A DNA stretch of 64,000 bases, taken from contig NZ_CP011270.1 of the NCBI RefSeq assembly GCF_001610835.1, positions 4,792,001-4,856,000 on the forward strand, written 5' to 3'. Made by a program: the position numbers and the translations under genes. Positions 8,479-17,695 of this stretch are shown in pieces. How positions within the stretch are numbered: the stretch's first letter is position 1; every line of letters starts with the position of its first letter. The DNA is from Planctomyces sp. SH-PL14. GTDB taxonomy: Bacteria; Planctomycetota; Planctomycetia; Planctomycetales; Planctomycetaceae. The notes beneath the pieces were generated by a model that was not told where the DNA came from, searched no databases, and worked only from the letters and a program-made list of their open reading frames with translations.

Positions 8479-9423
8479 TCACTCGCGGACTTCAATGGCG
8501 ATCCACGACTCGAACGAAGCCCCCGGGGCCAAGACGCTGAAGCCGGCGTTCACCCCCTGCTGCTCCAGGTTGATGGCGTTCGTCGTGCAGGTGTAGGGCT
8601 CCAGGCAGACGACGTTGGGCCGCTCGGGGGGGGTGAAGACGACCAGTTCCCGGAACTCGATCCCGAAGGTCTGAACCAGTGTCAGGCCGCCGTCGGTGAT
8701 CGAGGTCTCGTGCTGATTCCGCTCCGGGATGAGGTGCGTGTAGACGTCGTCCAGCGCGACGCTCCCGTGACGGAGCCCGTTGCGGAGGTCCGCCTCCGGC
8801 GGGACGTCGACCGGCTGGCCGGAGGGGAGATTCTGTTCGAGCGGCCAGCGGCGGCTCGCCTGAGCCCGGATGACGCACCGTGTGGGATCGCTCGTCGGGG
8901 CGAGGGGCAGCTTGAAATAGGGATGGGTTCCAAAGCCCCAGGGAAGCGGAACTGTCGTCGGGTTCGTCACCCGGAGCGTGCTGTGGAGCTTGGCGCCGAT
9001 CACCTCATAGCTGACATCGAGGATGAAGTCGGCCGGCCAGAGTGGAAGCAGGTCCGGCGCGTGGACGCTGAGCTGGAACCGGCCGGTGGCGGACCGCTCA
9101 TCGTTGTGCTCGACGCGCCATGGGCGGTCGAAGCAGAACCCGTGAATTGCATCGGGCCGGCCCGGCGGCAGCGGGAGCTGGTATTCCTTCCCCTCCCACA
9201 GGAAGTGCCCCTTGGCGATCCGGTTGGGGAACGGAAAGAGGATCGGGATGCCGCTCTTGGTGGGACGGCTTCCGCCGGTCAGGAAGTCCGGCAGCGAGTC
9301 GAGGACGTCGACGGTGTGTTCGCCGACGCGGCTCACGAAGCGGAAGCAGTTGAATCCGATCTCGGGGGCGATCAGGGCCTGGGAGCCGGTCGAGGGATCC
9401 TGGATCGTCAACACGGCGGCCAT
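8479..9423 (-). CDS. Aldose 1-epimerase family protein (GalM-like)
   Basis: 314 residues from ATG 9423. Beta-sandwich mutarotase features: FPFPNRIAKGHFLWEGKEY (substrate Asn67-Arg68), PDAIHGFCFDRPW (His94), LPWGFGTHPYFKLP (catalytic acid His167) and VVCLEPYTCTTNA (catalytic base Glu275). The length is normal for the family. It interconverts alpha and beta anomers of hexoses or hexose phosphates in the cytoplasm. No sugar-pathway genes are adjacent, so the natural sugar is unknown. It lies upstream of the isochorismatase-like gene. Repeat copy 3 sits 173 nt ahead of its start. Confidence 0.87.
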   Translation of the reverse strand: MAAVLTIQDPSTGSQALIAPEIGFNCFRFVSRVGEHTVDVLDSLPDFLTGGSRPTKSGIPILFPFPNRIAKGHFLWEGKEYQLPLPPGRPDAIHGFCFDRPWRVEHNDERSATGRFQLSVHAPDLLPLWPADFILDVSYEVIGAKLHSTLRVTNPTTVPLPWGFGTHPYFKLPLAPTSDPTRCVIRAQASRRWPLEQNLPSGQPVDVPPEADLRNGLRHGSVALDDVYTHLIPERNQHETSITDGGLTLVQTFGIEFRELVVFTPPERPNVVCLEPYTCTTNAINLEQQGVNAGFSVLAPGASFESWIAIEVRE

Positions 9424-9596
9424 GGCAGTTTCCGTTTCAGCAGGGACAGGGTGCGAGCACTCGAAGCCAGTGGAGAATATGAGGTTCCGCCCGGAATCGG
9501 TATGACAGCACATCGCGCGCCGCCGGAAAGGCCGGGGGCTCTGGAGGGCGCGACAGGCGTATCTGCTGAATGGGGCAATGTGGGAAACTAGAACAC

Positions 9597-9916
9597 CGTC
9601 CTTGCCGGCACGACTCCGATAGCTCAAACCCAACGTACGACGGCAGTCGGGGTCAAGGGGGCAACCCCTTGCCGCCGAAGGCACTCCTGTGAGGAACCGT
9701 GGTACACAACGGATGTCCGCTTTGTGGTACCGGCGTTGAGGACTCCTTCACAACACACCGCTGGCTTTGCAATCCCCGCGGGTTGGCGAGGGGGCATACG
9801 GCACGGTGTCCGCGTTTGGACACGGGCTCCTTCAGACATCTCTCGACGGCCAGGCCTCCGGCGGGCAAAGGGGCGTTGCCCCCTTGCATCCCCCACCAGG
9901 GTGCCCCTGGACCCGG
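9597..9916 (-). repeat. Dispersed structured repeat, copy 3 (full)
   Basis: Minus-orientation copy in the divergent gap between the epimerase and a lipoprotein gene. The head hairpin reads (on +) GCAAGGGGGCAACGCCCC with a slightly shortened partner arm. The tail hairpin is shortened (AAGGGGGCAACCCCTT). The central CACAA..TTGTG stem is extended here by a flanking GGTAC/GTACC-like pairing. Confidence 0.9.
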
Positions 9917-10115
9917 TGAGCGACGACCCTTTCGCGAATGCACCCGGGCGCGACCCTCCCACAGGAAGTCGATTGACGCTCATCGAGAATCCCCTGAGAA
10001 TCGCCCATGGCTCTGTTGAACGGGGCGGAGCCTTGCGCAGAGTCGCAAGGAACGCGCCGCGCGGGCCGGACTTGTTTGACGCAGCGCACGACCGAGACCA
10101 GGCGAGACGATTTCC

Positions 10116-11045
10116 ATGACGACTCCGGAGCGCTCCGCTCGACCGAACTCCCGCGCCGGCGGCGTCCTCCCTGCCGAATCTCCCCCGTCGGCCTCGCGTC
10201 GCCCGCCCGCTCGGGCCTATCGCCGTCCGCAGTGGCTGAGTCTCGGACTGCTCGGCCTGTGTGCCGCCCTCTCGGGGTGCGGGCAGGAGATCTACGAGAA
10301 CCGCGTCCGCGCGGCCAACGCCTACTACGCCTACCAGGAAGACCTGAACGCCAACCTCGACCGCAAGTGGACGGGCCCCCACGGCGTCGCGCTGCGGACC
10401 CCGACCGGCTTCCGCGAGATCCCGCGGCCCAAGGGGGAAGATCCCGACGAGCGGGTCAACTCCCGGTTCACCCGCGTCTCGAACCTCCCCGGCCTCCTCG
10501 GGAAGTGGGAGATGCCAGTGCAGCTCGACGACGGCACGCGGCACGTTGCCGAACTGTTCCTCCTCGGAAACCACCAGCGGTTCCTCGAGTATGATCCGAC
10601 CGCGGAAGACAGCCGCAGCCCCGCGCAGTTCTACGCCGACGTCGACGCGGCGCTCCTTGATGGCCTGCAGGTCACGCTCGGCCCGGGGCCGGCCGGCGGA
10701 GTCGCCGACAACGCCTGGCTGATGGCCCGGGTCCCGGTGGCCGGGACCATTCCCTACACGCCGACCAAGACCTACGACTGGGCCCGGCTCGTTCCGCCGG
10801 AGTCGCCGGAGGTCATGCCCCCCCGCGTCGGCTATGCCGCCCGCTACGAAGTCCCGGTCGGGCGGAGCAACAAGGCCCAGGTCGTGATCCTGTGCCTCTA
10901 TCCCGCGCGGATGCGGGATGCCAACAAGTTGATTGAGCGGCTGACCAAAACGATGGAGCAGCTCGTCCTCCCGGCGACCGCCCCGACCAAGCCGAAGGCC
11001 GGACAGCAGCCCGGCGCGCCCGCCAAGCCGTCGGGGAGCTTCTGA
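10116..11045 (+). CDS. Lipoprotein of unknown function
   Basis: 309 residues. A long basic N-region (about 40 residues) precedes the hydrophobic segment WLSLGLLGLCAALSGC, whose LSGC is a lipobox (Cys about 55); the mature protein would be lipid-anchored outside the cytoplasm. The body contains GPHGVALRTPTGFREIP and a regular alpha/beta region up to a Pro/Ala/Lys-rich tail (PTKPKAGQQPGAPAKPSGSF). I recognise no domain. The FAD oxidase gene follows 115 nt downstream on the same strand. Confidence 0.75.
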   Translation: MTTPERSARPNSRAGGVLPAESPPSASRRPPARAYRRPQWLSLGLLGLCAALSGCGQEIYENRVRAANAYYAYQEDLNANLDRKWTGPHGVALRTPTGFREIPRPKGEDPDERVNSRFTRVSNLPGLLGKWEMPVQLDDGTRHVAELFLLGNHQRFLEYDPTAEDSRSPAQFYADVDAALLDGLQVTLGPGPAGGVADNAWLMARVPVAGTIPYTPTKTYDWARLVPPESPEVMPPRVGYAARYEVPVGRSNKAQVVILCLYPARMRDANKLIERLTKTMEQLVLPATAPTKPKAGQQPGAPAKPSGSF

Positions 11046-11160
11046 TCGCGGGACCGACCGGCGCAGCGCGTCGCAAGGGGGAGTCGTTCCCCACCTCGGG
11101 CCGGAAGGTCGTCCGGGGAGGGGAGCCGGCCGACCTGCGGCGGACCTCGAGACCGATGGG

Positions 11161-12645
11161 ATGATCGCAGTGGAAACGTCTCTCACCAGCCAGCTCGAAG
11201 CGATCGTGGGGGCCGACGGCCTGATCGTCGGCCAGGACGAGCTCCTGGTCTATGAGTGCGACGGCTACGTTGTCGAGAAGAAGGCTCCGGATGTCGTCGT
11301 CTTCCCGACTTCGACGGAGCAGGTGGTCCAGGTGGTCCGGGCCTGCAATGCCGCGGGGGTGCCGTTCGTTCCCCGCGGGGCCGGAACGAGCCTCGCCGGT
11401 GGGACGCTGCCGGTCGGCGGCGGGGTCATGATCTGCCTGACCCGGATGAAGAAGATCCTGGAGGTGAACGTCCGGGACCGCTACGCCATCGTCGAGCCGG
11501 GGCTTGTCAACGTTCATCTCACGAACCGGCTCAAGGGGACCGGTTACCACTACGCTCCGGACCCCTCCAGCCAGGGGGCCTGCACGATCGGCGGGAACGT
11601 CGCCACCAACTCCGGCGGACCGCATACGCTCAAGTACGGTGTGACGGTCAACCATATTCTCGGTGTCGAGGTCGTGCTGCCGGATGGCGAAGTGGTCCAG
11701 TTCGGCGGACCGACCGAGGAGGCGCCGGGCTACGACCTGACGGGCCTCTATGTCGGGAGCGAGGGGACTTTCGGCATCTGCACCAAGGCGTGGGTCCGGC
11801 TGACCCGCGATCCGGCTGCCTATCGGACGATGCTCGGCGTGTTTGAGAGTGTCCGGGCCGCGACCGAGGCGATCAGCGCCATCATCGGGGCGGGGATCGT
11901 GCCGGCGGCGCTGGAGATGATGGACCAGGGGATCATCGAGGCGCTCGAGGCGGCGTTTCACTTCGGGTTCCCGCTCGATGCCGGCGCGGTGCTGCTGATC
12001 GAGGTCGACGGCCTGGAGGTCGGCGTTGATGAAGAGGCCCGGAAGATCATTGACCTCTGCAAGACCAGCGGAGCCCGCGAGGTCCGGACCGCCAATACGC
12101 CGCAGGAGCGGCTGCTGTTGTGGAAGTGCCGCAAGCAGGCGTTCGGGGCGATTGGCCGGTTGAGTCCGAGTTACTGCACGCAGGACGGGGTGGTTCCGCG
12201 GACCAAGCTGCCGGAGATTCTGGAGTTCATCACTGCGACCAGTGAGAAGTATGGGTTGCGGATTGTGAACGTGTTTCATGCGGGGGATGGGAACATTCAT
12301 CCGATCCTGCTGTTTGATGAACGGGATGCGGAGCAGACGCGGCGGGTGATTGAGGCGGGGGATGCGATCCTGTCGAAGTGTATTGAGCTGGGCGGGAGCG
12401 TGACGGGCGAGCATGGGATCGGGGTGGAGAAGATCAGCTTCATGTGTCCGCCCGAAGGAGGGTGTGCGGAGACGGAGCACCGGCACTTCCTGTTCTCTCG
12501 GGCCGATATCGCCGTGATGGAGGAGTTGCGGAAGGCGTTTAATCCGGAGGGGCGGTGCAGTCCGCACAAGATGTTGCCGACGGCGGGTGGATGTGGGATG
12601 GAGCATATTGAGCGGGACAGTCCCGCGCGACGGGCCGCAGTCTGA
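11161..12645 (+). CDS. glcD: GlcD-type FAD-linked oxidase
   Basis: 494 residues. The FAD-binding-4 domain contains PFVPRGAGTSLAGGTLPV (FAD pyrophosphate loop), DPSSQGACTIGGNVATNSGG and GSEGTFGICTKAWVRL. The C-terminal FAD-oxidase domain contains NVFHAGDGNIHP and SVTGEHGIGVEK, the hallmark active-site and metal/carboxylate motifs. Family members oxidise 2-hydroxy acids (glycolate or D-lactate) and pass electrons to an Fe-S partner or the respiratory chain. No GlcE or GlcF gene is adjacent, so it may act with an unlinked partner or alone. D-lactate dehydrogenase is an equally possible name. Its stop is 11 nt from the tail of repeat copy 4. Confidence 0.88.
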   Translation: MIAVETSLTSQLEAIVGADGLIVGQDELLVYECDGYVVEKKAPDVVVFPTSTEQVVQVVRACNAAGVPFVPRGAGTSLAGGTLPVGGGVMICLTRMKKILEVNVRDRYAIVEPGLVNVHLTNRLKGTGYHYAPDPSSQGACTIGGNVATNSGGPHTLKYGVTVNHILGVEVVLPDGEVVQFGGPTEEAPGYDLTGLYVGSEGTFGICTKAWVRLTRDPAAYRTMLGVFESVRAATEAISAIIGAGIVPAALEMMDQGIIEALEAAFHFGFPLDAGAVLLIEVDGLEVGVDEEARKIIDLCKTSGAREVRTANTPQERLLLWKCRKQAFGAIGRLSPSYCTQDGVVPRTKLPEILEFITATSEKYGLRIVNVFHAGDGNIHPILLFDERDAEQTRRVIEAGDAILSKCIELGGSVTGEHGIGVEKISFMCPPEGGCAETEHRHFLFSRADIAVMEELRKAFNPEGRCSPHKMLPTAGGCGMEHIERDSPARRAAV

Positions 12646-12656
12646 CAACTCGAAAC

Positions 12657-12984
12657 GCGTCCTGGCCGGACAGGCTCTCATAGCTCAAACCCAACGTGCC
12701 CCGGCAGCCTGGGGTCAAGGGGGCCACGCCCCCTTGCCGCCGGAGGCATTTCCATGAGGAACCGTGGTAAGCGACGGACGTCCCCTTTGTGGAACCGGCG
12801 TTGAGAACTCACCCCTCGCCTTGCAATCCCCGCGGGTTGGTGAGGGGGCATCCGGCACGGTGTCCGCGTTTGGACACACACTCCTTCAGACATCTCTCGA
12901 CGGCCAAGCCTCCGGCGGGCAAAGGGCCAGAAAAACAACACAGGCCCCTCTGCACTCCCCACCAGGGGTAGCCCCCTGGACCCC
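12657..12984 (-). repeat. Dispersed structured repeat, copy 4 (full)
   Basis: Minus-orientation copy between the co-directional glcD and DinB genes. The tail hairpin is perfect (CAAGGGGGC-CAC-GCCCCCTTG as read on +). The head hairpin is the alternative form, with a CTGTGTTGTTTTTCTGG-type loop between GGGGCC and GGCCCTTT arms. The GTGTCC-AAACGC-GGACAC stem is intact. The tail starts 11 nt after the glcD stop. Confidence 0.92.
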
Positions 12985-13083
12985 AATCGGCGCGTCTTCG
13001 AATGACGCCGCCATGACCTCTTGTGTTGGGTGTGTTCGTCTGTACACTTTGGCCGATCCACCTTACTTCTCCGAGGTCCGCCC

Positions 13084-13587
13084 ATGAGCTATGCCGACAC
13101 CATCCTCCCCGAATTCGACCAGGAAATGGCCAGCACCCGCAAAGTCCTGGAACGCGTCCCCGAAGACAAATGGGACTGGAAGTGCCACCCCAAGTCGAAC
13201 ACCATCGGCTGGAACGCCAACCACGTCGCCGAGATCCCCGGCTGGGTCGAAGGCTCGCTCTTTCAGGACACCTGGGACTTCGCCCCCGTCGACGGCCCCA
13301 AATACGAGTTCCCCACCTTCCGCACCCGCCAGGAAGTCCTCGACTTCTTCGACAAGAACGTCGCCACCGCCCGCAAGGCGATCCAGGAAGTGAAGGACGA
13401 AGAGCTCGGCAAGATGTGGTCCCTCCTCCAGGCGGGCGAGGTCATCGTCACCCTGCCCAAGGGAGCGGTCGTCCGCAGCTTCGTGCTGAACCACCTCATC
13501 CACCACCGCGCCCACCTCTGCGTCTACCTCCGGCTCAACGACATCCCGGTCCCGGGCATGTACGGCCCCTCCGGCGACGAAGGCTGA
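13084..13587 (+). CDS. DinB-superfamily protein
   Basis: 167 residues from ATG 13084 (MSYADTILPEFDQEMASTRK); 21 upstream in-frame residues look non-coding. It is a four-helix DinB/YfiT-like fold with conserved histidines in WNANHVAEIPGW and VLNHLIHHRAH, the two metal-binding positions of the family. It is probably a metal-dependent thiol S-transferase or of unknown activity; many members act with bacillithiol or mycothiol. Cytoplasmic. It ends 144 nt before the P450 gene on the same strand. Confidence 0.85.
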   Translation: MSYADTILPEFDQEMASTRKVLERVPEDKWDWKCHPKSNTIGWNANHVAEIPGWVEGSLFQDTWDFAPVDGPKYEFPTFRTRQEVLDFFDKNVATARKAIQEVKDEELGKMWSLLQAGEVIVTLPKGAVVRSFVLNHLIHHRAHLCVYLRLNDIPVPGMYGPSGDEG

Positions 13588-13731
13588 CGGCAACCGCATG
13601 AGGCGACATCGTGTCCTTCGATGTCGCCTCGGCTCCGGCCCGGTTCGGCGGACGAAGGCCGATTGCCTTTGCATCCCGGATGAGTTCCGCGTACGAGAGA
13701 GACTCGTCCCGAGACGCGCCTCCTCGATCCC

Positions 13732-15108
13732 ATGCCCAGCCCCCGCATCGCTCCCGGAGTCTCGCAGTGGCTGCCGCTCCCCTGGGGGGAGTTCGGCGGC
13801 ATGCTCCGCGATCCGCTCGCCTACTTCTCCTCCGCCCGCGACCGGTTCGGCGACCTCATCCGCATCCGGATCGGCCCGACCCTACTGCACGTCGCCGTCC
13901 ATCCGGAGTTCGTCCGCCGGATCCTGATCGACGACGCCAAGCTCTTCGTCCGCGGCTGGCACTACGGTCTCCTCCGCCGGCTCATGGGAGCGAACCTCGT
14001 CGTCACCGACGGCCCCGAGTGGCTGCGGCACCGCCGCCTCTCGCAGCCGGCCTTCGCCCGCGGCCGCCTCGCGAACTACGCCCGTGTCATGGAGACCGCA
14101 ACGCGGGAAATGGAGCGACGCTGGGATGAGGCCTGTGCCGCGGGACAGGCGCTGGACGTCCATCACGAGATGGCGCGGCTCACGCTCTCCATCGCCACCC
14201 GCACGCTGTTCGGCCAGGAGATCGGGAAGGAAGAGCAGGCGATCGCCCCGGCGTTCGAGATCGCCCAGTCCTATCTCGAGTACCGCTTCAACCACATCGC
14301 CACCTCTCCACCGACGTGGGTGCCGACCCGGCGTAACCGCGAGTTCCGGCGAACGCTCGCCGAACTGAACGCCATCGTGGCCGGGATCATCACTCGCCGC
14401 CGCAGTGAACAGCACCGCGGAAGTGGAACGGCCGAGCACGATGATCTCCTCTCGCGCCTGCTCATCGCGCAGGACGCCGAGAGCAAGACATCTCTCTCCG
14501 ACGACGAGGTCCGCAGCACCGTCCTCGCGTTCCTGCTCGCAGGGCACGAGACGACCGCGATGGCGCTGACCTGGATTCTCCTCGTCCTCGCAGACGATCC
14601 GGAGTTGCGTGAGCGTCTGCGGGCCGAGAGTTCATCCGAAGACGACGCATCCGTTTCGGCTCTGGACCTCGACCGGTTCGATCTCGTCCGGCGGGTGATC
14701 GAGGAGAGCCTGCGTCTCTATCCCCCAGTCTGGGGCGTGATCCGCGAAGCGACGCAGGAGGTCGAGCTCGGCGGTTTCACGGTCCCGGCCCGCACACCGA
14801 TCCTCGTTTCCCCTTACCTGACGCAGCGGCACCCGGAAGTCTGGCCCGACCCCGGCCGCTTCGATCCGGAACGGTTCGCCGATGGACGTCGAGATCAGAT
14901 CCCGCGCGGCGCCCTGTTCCCGTTCCTGGCGGGACCGCACGTCTGCATCGGACAGGAGTTCGCGCTCGTGGAGATGCGGACGGTCCTGGCCCGGCTCATC
15001 CGCCGGTTCGACTGGTCCCCCGTCGACGGCCCCCGGCCCGAGCCCAAAGCGACGATTGTGCTCCGGCCCGCGGGCATTCATCGCATCCGCCTGACGCGAG
15101 CCGACTGA
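13732..15108 (+). CDS. Cytochrome P450
   Basis: 458 residues with no membrane anchor, so soluble. The I-helix oxygen-binding motif AGHETT is at about 270, the K-helix ExxR in EESLRLYPP at about 325, the PERF motif in RFDPERFADG, and the haem loop FLAGPHVCIGQEFAL puts the thiolate at Cys405. All invariant P450 elements are present. It is a monooxygenase of unknown lipophilic substrate. No ferredoxin or reductase gene is nearby, so electron donors would be unlinked. It is followed by a hairpin at 15129-15155. Confidence 0.93.
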   Translation: MPSPRIAPGVSQWLPLPWGEFGGMLRDPLAYFSSARDRFGDLIRIRIGPTLLHVAVHPEFVRRILIDDAKLFVRGWHYGLLRRLMGANLVVTDGPEWLRHRRLSQPAFARGRLANYARVMETATREMERRWDEACAAGQALDVHHEMARLTLSIATRTLFGQEIGKEEQAIAPAFEIAQSYLEYRFNHIATSPPTWVPTRRNREFRRTLAELNAIVAGIITRRRSEQHRGSGTAEHDDLLSRLLIAQDAESKTSLSDDEVRSTVLAFLLAGHETTAMALTWILLVLADDPELRERLRAESSSEDDASVSALDLDRFDLVRRVIEESLRLYPPVWGVIREATQEVELGGFTVPARTPILVSPYLTQRHPEVWPDPGRFDPERFADGRRDQIPRGALFPFLAGPHVCIGQEFALVEMRTVLARLIRRFDWSPVDGPRPEPKATIVLRPAGIHRIRLTRAD

Positions 15109-15128
15109 CGCCGCCAGAAAAGACAAAG

Positions 15129-15155
15129 AGCCGAAGCGGATTGACCGCTTCGGCT
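15129..15155. terminator. Intrinsic-terminator-like hairpin after P450
   Basis: Perfect 11-bp stem, AGCCGAAGCGG with loop ATTGA and CCGCTTCGGCT. On the minus strand the following bases are T-rich (CTCTTTGTCTTTT), so it looks best as the terminator of the small minus-strand gene. On + there is no T-run. It probably serves this convergent junction. Confidence 0.7.
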
Positions 15156-15216
15156 CTCAAGATTCAGACGTCACTCTCAACAACAAGCGGACAGCGCGGC
15201 CCTGCGGCCGGACGAG

Positions 15217-15414
15217 TCACCGGATCGCACATCCCACGGCCACGAGCACCGTGGCGAACGCGAGGGCCAGAGCGGTCAATCGGATCCGGAACTGGCTGCG
15301 GCGACGGACGATCGTCTGCACGGCTTCCTGACGGGCGAGGCGTTCGAGGAGATCGTCTTCCAGGCGGCGGTGGGTGGAGACCCAGGCGGGACGGATTTTG
15401 GAAACTTGGGACAT
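15217..15414 (-). CDS. Small tail-anchored membrane protein
   Basis: 65 residues from ATG 15414 (MSQVSKIRPAWVSTHRRLED). A charged amphipathic N-terminal half (LLERLARQEAVQTIVRRRSQ) is followed by one C-terminal hydrophobic helix (LTALALAFATVLVAVGCAI). The upstream extension to 15651 does not look coding. The function is unknown. The gene is short and its ribosome-binding site weak, so existence is likely but not certain. Confidence 0.55.
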   Translation of the reverse strand: MSQVSKIRPAWVSTHRRLEDDLLERLARQEAVQTIVRRRSQFRIRLTALALAFATVLVAVGCAIR

Positions 15415-16034
15415 TACGGACTTCACTGAAAAGGTCGCGGTCGGTGCCAGGCAGGAGGGAGGGCACCATGGGGGGACGCGCCGGGCGGCGCGTGAACCGA
15501 TCGTCAAAAGGATCTGCCTGACCGGATCGGTCTGGTCCACTCGTGCGTCAGCTCGTCTTGCGGAAGCTCGCGTGAGAAGGACCGGCTCATCGACATCGCG
15601 GTCTCGTTGGAGAACACGATGGAAGACCCAAGCGCGTTGGCGAAGGTTCACCGGAGATTATCGCAACATGCCTCGATTTGACTGAGGCGACTTCATTCGT
15701 TTTCCCGAGATTGATAGCTCGATAACGGCTGATATCAGCGGCAGCTCACGCATCCGTCATCTGGAGGACGGAGATTCATTCCGACCTCAGGTTTGACCGC
15801 TGCAATCCAAAGAGTTTGTTAGGTCGAAGCGACCTTCAACAGGACGACTCCTGAACGGCTGTGCCGGTTCTCAAGAGGCCGTGAGGCTGGACAGTTGGCG
15901 AACGGAACTGGGCAAGCTTGCCGGTCTGTCACGATTGGCCGTATTGCGCTCCTCGTGCGGGGCGCGCCAAGAAGTCTTGACACGATCCACCGGCCGCTTG
16001 TGCCGGACAACTTCTCATGAGCTCTTCATGACAA
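15415..16034. other. Gene-poor stretch
   Basis: 620 nt without a convincing gene. It is less GC-rich than its surroundings and contains the 12-bp palindrome GCTGATATCAGC (15728-15739), a possible operator. No repeat copy is present. Confidence 0.45.
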
Positions 16035-17291
16035 TCATTCTTCTTTGTCGGCCCGCTTCACGATCAGGCCGTTCGACTCCGCCGCAATCACGATGACCCG
16101 CGTCCCCTTCGCGAGAGTCTCTCCGTTCGTCTCCGCGCGCCGCCGGACACCGCCGATGCGGATCATCCCCCGCGGCGCCAGAGCCGTGATGCACTTCCCC
16201 TTGCGGCCGATGAACGGCTCTTCGGGATCGTCCGCCGTTTTCGTCGAAGAGGAGGAACTTAGGTCATCGCAGAACGCGCATCCGCATCCCGTCGACGTTC
16301 CGCAGTCACAGCCATGCGAGCGGGAAGGGGCACAGCAGGTCATGCAGTCGGCGAATCCGACGCAGCACTCCAGGCACTCAAACACCGCGCACACATTCAT
16401 GTGGGCATAGACCGACCGCCGATCGCGGCGAAGTTGGCACTGCTCCGCGATCGCACCACGGTTCGAAGTGGAGGGCAGGGAACGACGCAGCAACGTCTCG
16501 ATCCGCCGCTCCAGCAGCGTGGCGATCTCCGAGCGTGAACCGACATGCATCCGCCACGCCGTCCCGGCGTCATGCAGGTCCTCGAGCGCCGCATCGTACG
16601 AGTCTTCCCCCTCCTCGGCTGAACGGAGCGGATTGAACTCACCGCGACGCGCATCCCGTTCCCGATCGACTGCGCAGTCGAAGCGGATGATCGCCGAGCC
16701 GAGTCGCTCACCCAGTCGGCGAAGCGCCGCACGGTCCTCATCGGTGGGCGAGGGACAACATCCCGCGACCCCTTCAAACAGCAGTCCGAAGGCTCGCGAG
16801 GTCGGCGCCACGATGGCATCGAGCGTCACGAGTTCCCGACTCGCTTCCATCGCGATATGCCGCGTGACCTCACCCCGCAGCCGCTCGACCAGCCCCGGCG
16901 AGATCGCGTTGAGTTCCGCCTCCGCCCGTCGGACGGAGCCGCGGAGCATCCGCGCCCGCATCCGCGCTGCCAGGGTCGGATCATCGCGGAGGTCATCCTC
17001 CATCTTGATCCCCGCCAGCAGGACTCCCGCCGCGGAACAGTACCGCACGACCGCCCGATCCGGTGCCGCCGCTCTTCGTGGAATCGAACGGAGTCGACAG
17101 CACGTCGGCCACGCCTCCCCCGGCGGCGGGACCGCTCGCACATCCATCGCGGCCAGGTACAGGGCGACCGCCTCGTAACTGAGCCACGGGACGACCCGCA
17201 ATCCGTAGTCGCGCCGGAGCCCCTGGCAGCATCGGGCATACGCCTGCCGCCAAACCCGATGATCGCGGGACGATCGAAGGAATCCGAACAT
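16035..17291 (-). CDS. DUF5685-like protein with Cys-rich segment and C-terminal NfeD-like OB domain
   Basis: 418 residues from ATG 17291 (MFGFLRSSRDHRVWRQAYAR). The N-terminal 290 residues are helical and resemble DUF5685: a MFG start, YARCCQGLRRDYG, and an SAIIRFDCAVDRERDARRG segment. Next comes a segment with 12 cysteines in 41 residues (about 299-340, in CxxCC, CxxCC, CDC and CGC clusters). The last 50 residues read ALAPRGMIRIGGVRRRAETN, GETLAKGTRVIVI and SNGLIVK, matching the soluble OB-fold of NfeD proteins (PxGxxxxxGxxxxA..G..I..G..V.V), which pairs with SPFH/flotillin partners. There are no transmembrane helices around the OB domain. Cofactor and role are unknown; metal binding by the Cys cluster is inference. 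Confidence 0.7.
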   Translation of the reverse strand: MFGFLRSSRDHRVWRQAYARCCQGLRRDYGLRVVPWLSYEAVALYLAAMDVRAVPPPGEAWPTCCRLRSIPRRAAAPDRAVVRYCSAAGVLLAGIKMEDDLRDDPTLAARMRARMLRGSVRRAEAELNAISPGLVERLRGEVTRHIAMEASRELVTLDAIVAPTSRAFGLLFEGVAGCCPSPTDEDRAALRRLGERLGSAIIRFDCAVDRERDARRGEFNPLRSAEEGEDSYDAALEDLHDAGTAWRMHVGSRSEIATLLERRIETLLRRSLPSTSNRGAIAEQCQLRRDRRSVYAHMNVCAVFECLECCVGFADCMTCCAPSRSHGCDCGTSTGCGCAFCDDLSSSSSTKTADDPEEPFIGRKGKCITALAPRGMIRIGGVRRRAETNGETLAKGTRVIVIAAESNGLIVKRADKEE

Positions 17292-17445
17292 CGTGCTCAG
17301 AGAAAGGGAGTATCGGTCGAGCGCCGAGCTCATGTGCAGCGGACAACGGACGTTCCGGACAAACGGTTCATCGAAGTTCCGTCGAGTCGGATGGATCTCC
17401 CGCGTCAGGGAGCCGAGGGGCGCTTGGACCGTTCCCCAGGGAAGT

Positions 17446-17517
17446 GTCTCCGGCGGGCAGGGCCAAGAAAACAACACTGGCCCCTGCACGCCACCAGGGG
17501 ATCCGCCCGGGACCCGG
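17446..17517 (-). repeat. Dispersed structured repeat, copy 5 (head fragment)
   Basis: Only the head end remains: CTCCGGCGGGCAGGGCC, then a poly-T-loop hairpin (on minus GGGGCCAGTGTTGTTTTCTTGGCCC), ending CCCGGGACCCGG. The centre and tail are absent. Confidence 0.75.
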
Positions 17518-17695
17518 TGGGCCAGCGACGTTGGGTTGCGATGGGGACCCCGTCGGCCCGGCACGCGGTCCGACCGTCGCCACCAACTCTCTGCCTTCCG
17601 CCTTCCCTCAACGCCACCGGTATGGATTGTCACCGATGGGTGCGGTTACACTTCCATTTCGCTCGCGTGACGTCTCCCACCTGGACCGAAGTGTT

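Noticed and set aside
9624-11186. Long open frames running through repeat copies and antisense to genes
   Set aside because: They join repeat-derived peptide with the antisense of real genes, lack ribosome-binding sites, and are expected in GC-rich DNA.
15819-16010. Short minus-strand frame of 63 codons
   Set aside because: No ribosome-binding site, no recognisable composition, and it lies in a gene-poor stretch.
17292-17633. N-terminal extension of the DUF5685-like protein
   Set aside because: The extension crosses repeat fragment 5, and the family start is the internal MFG methionine.
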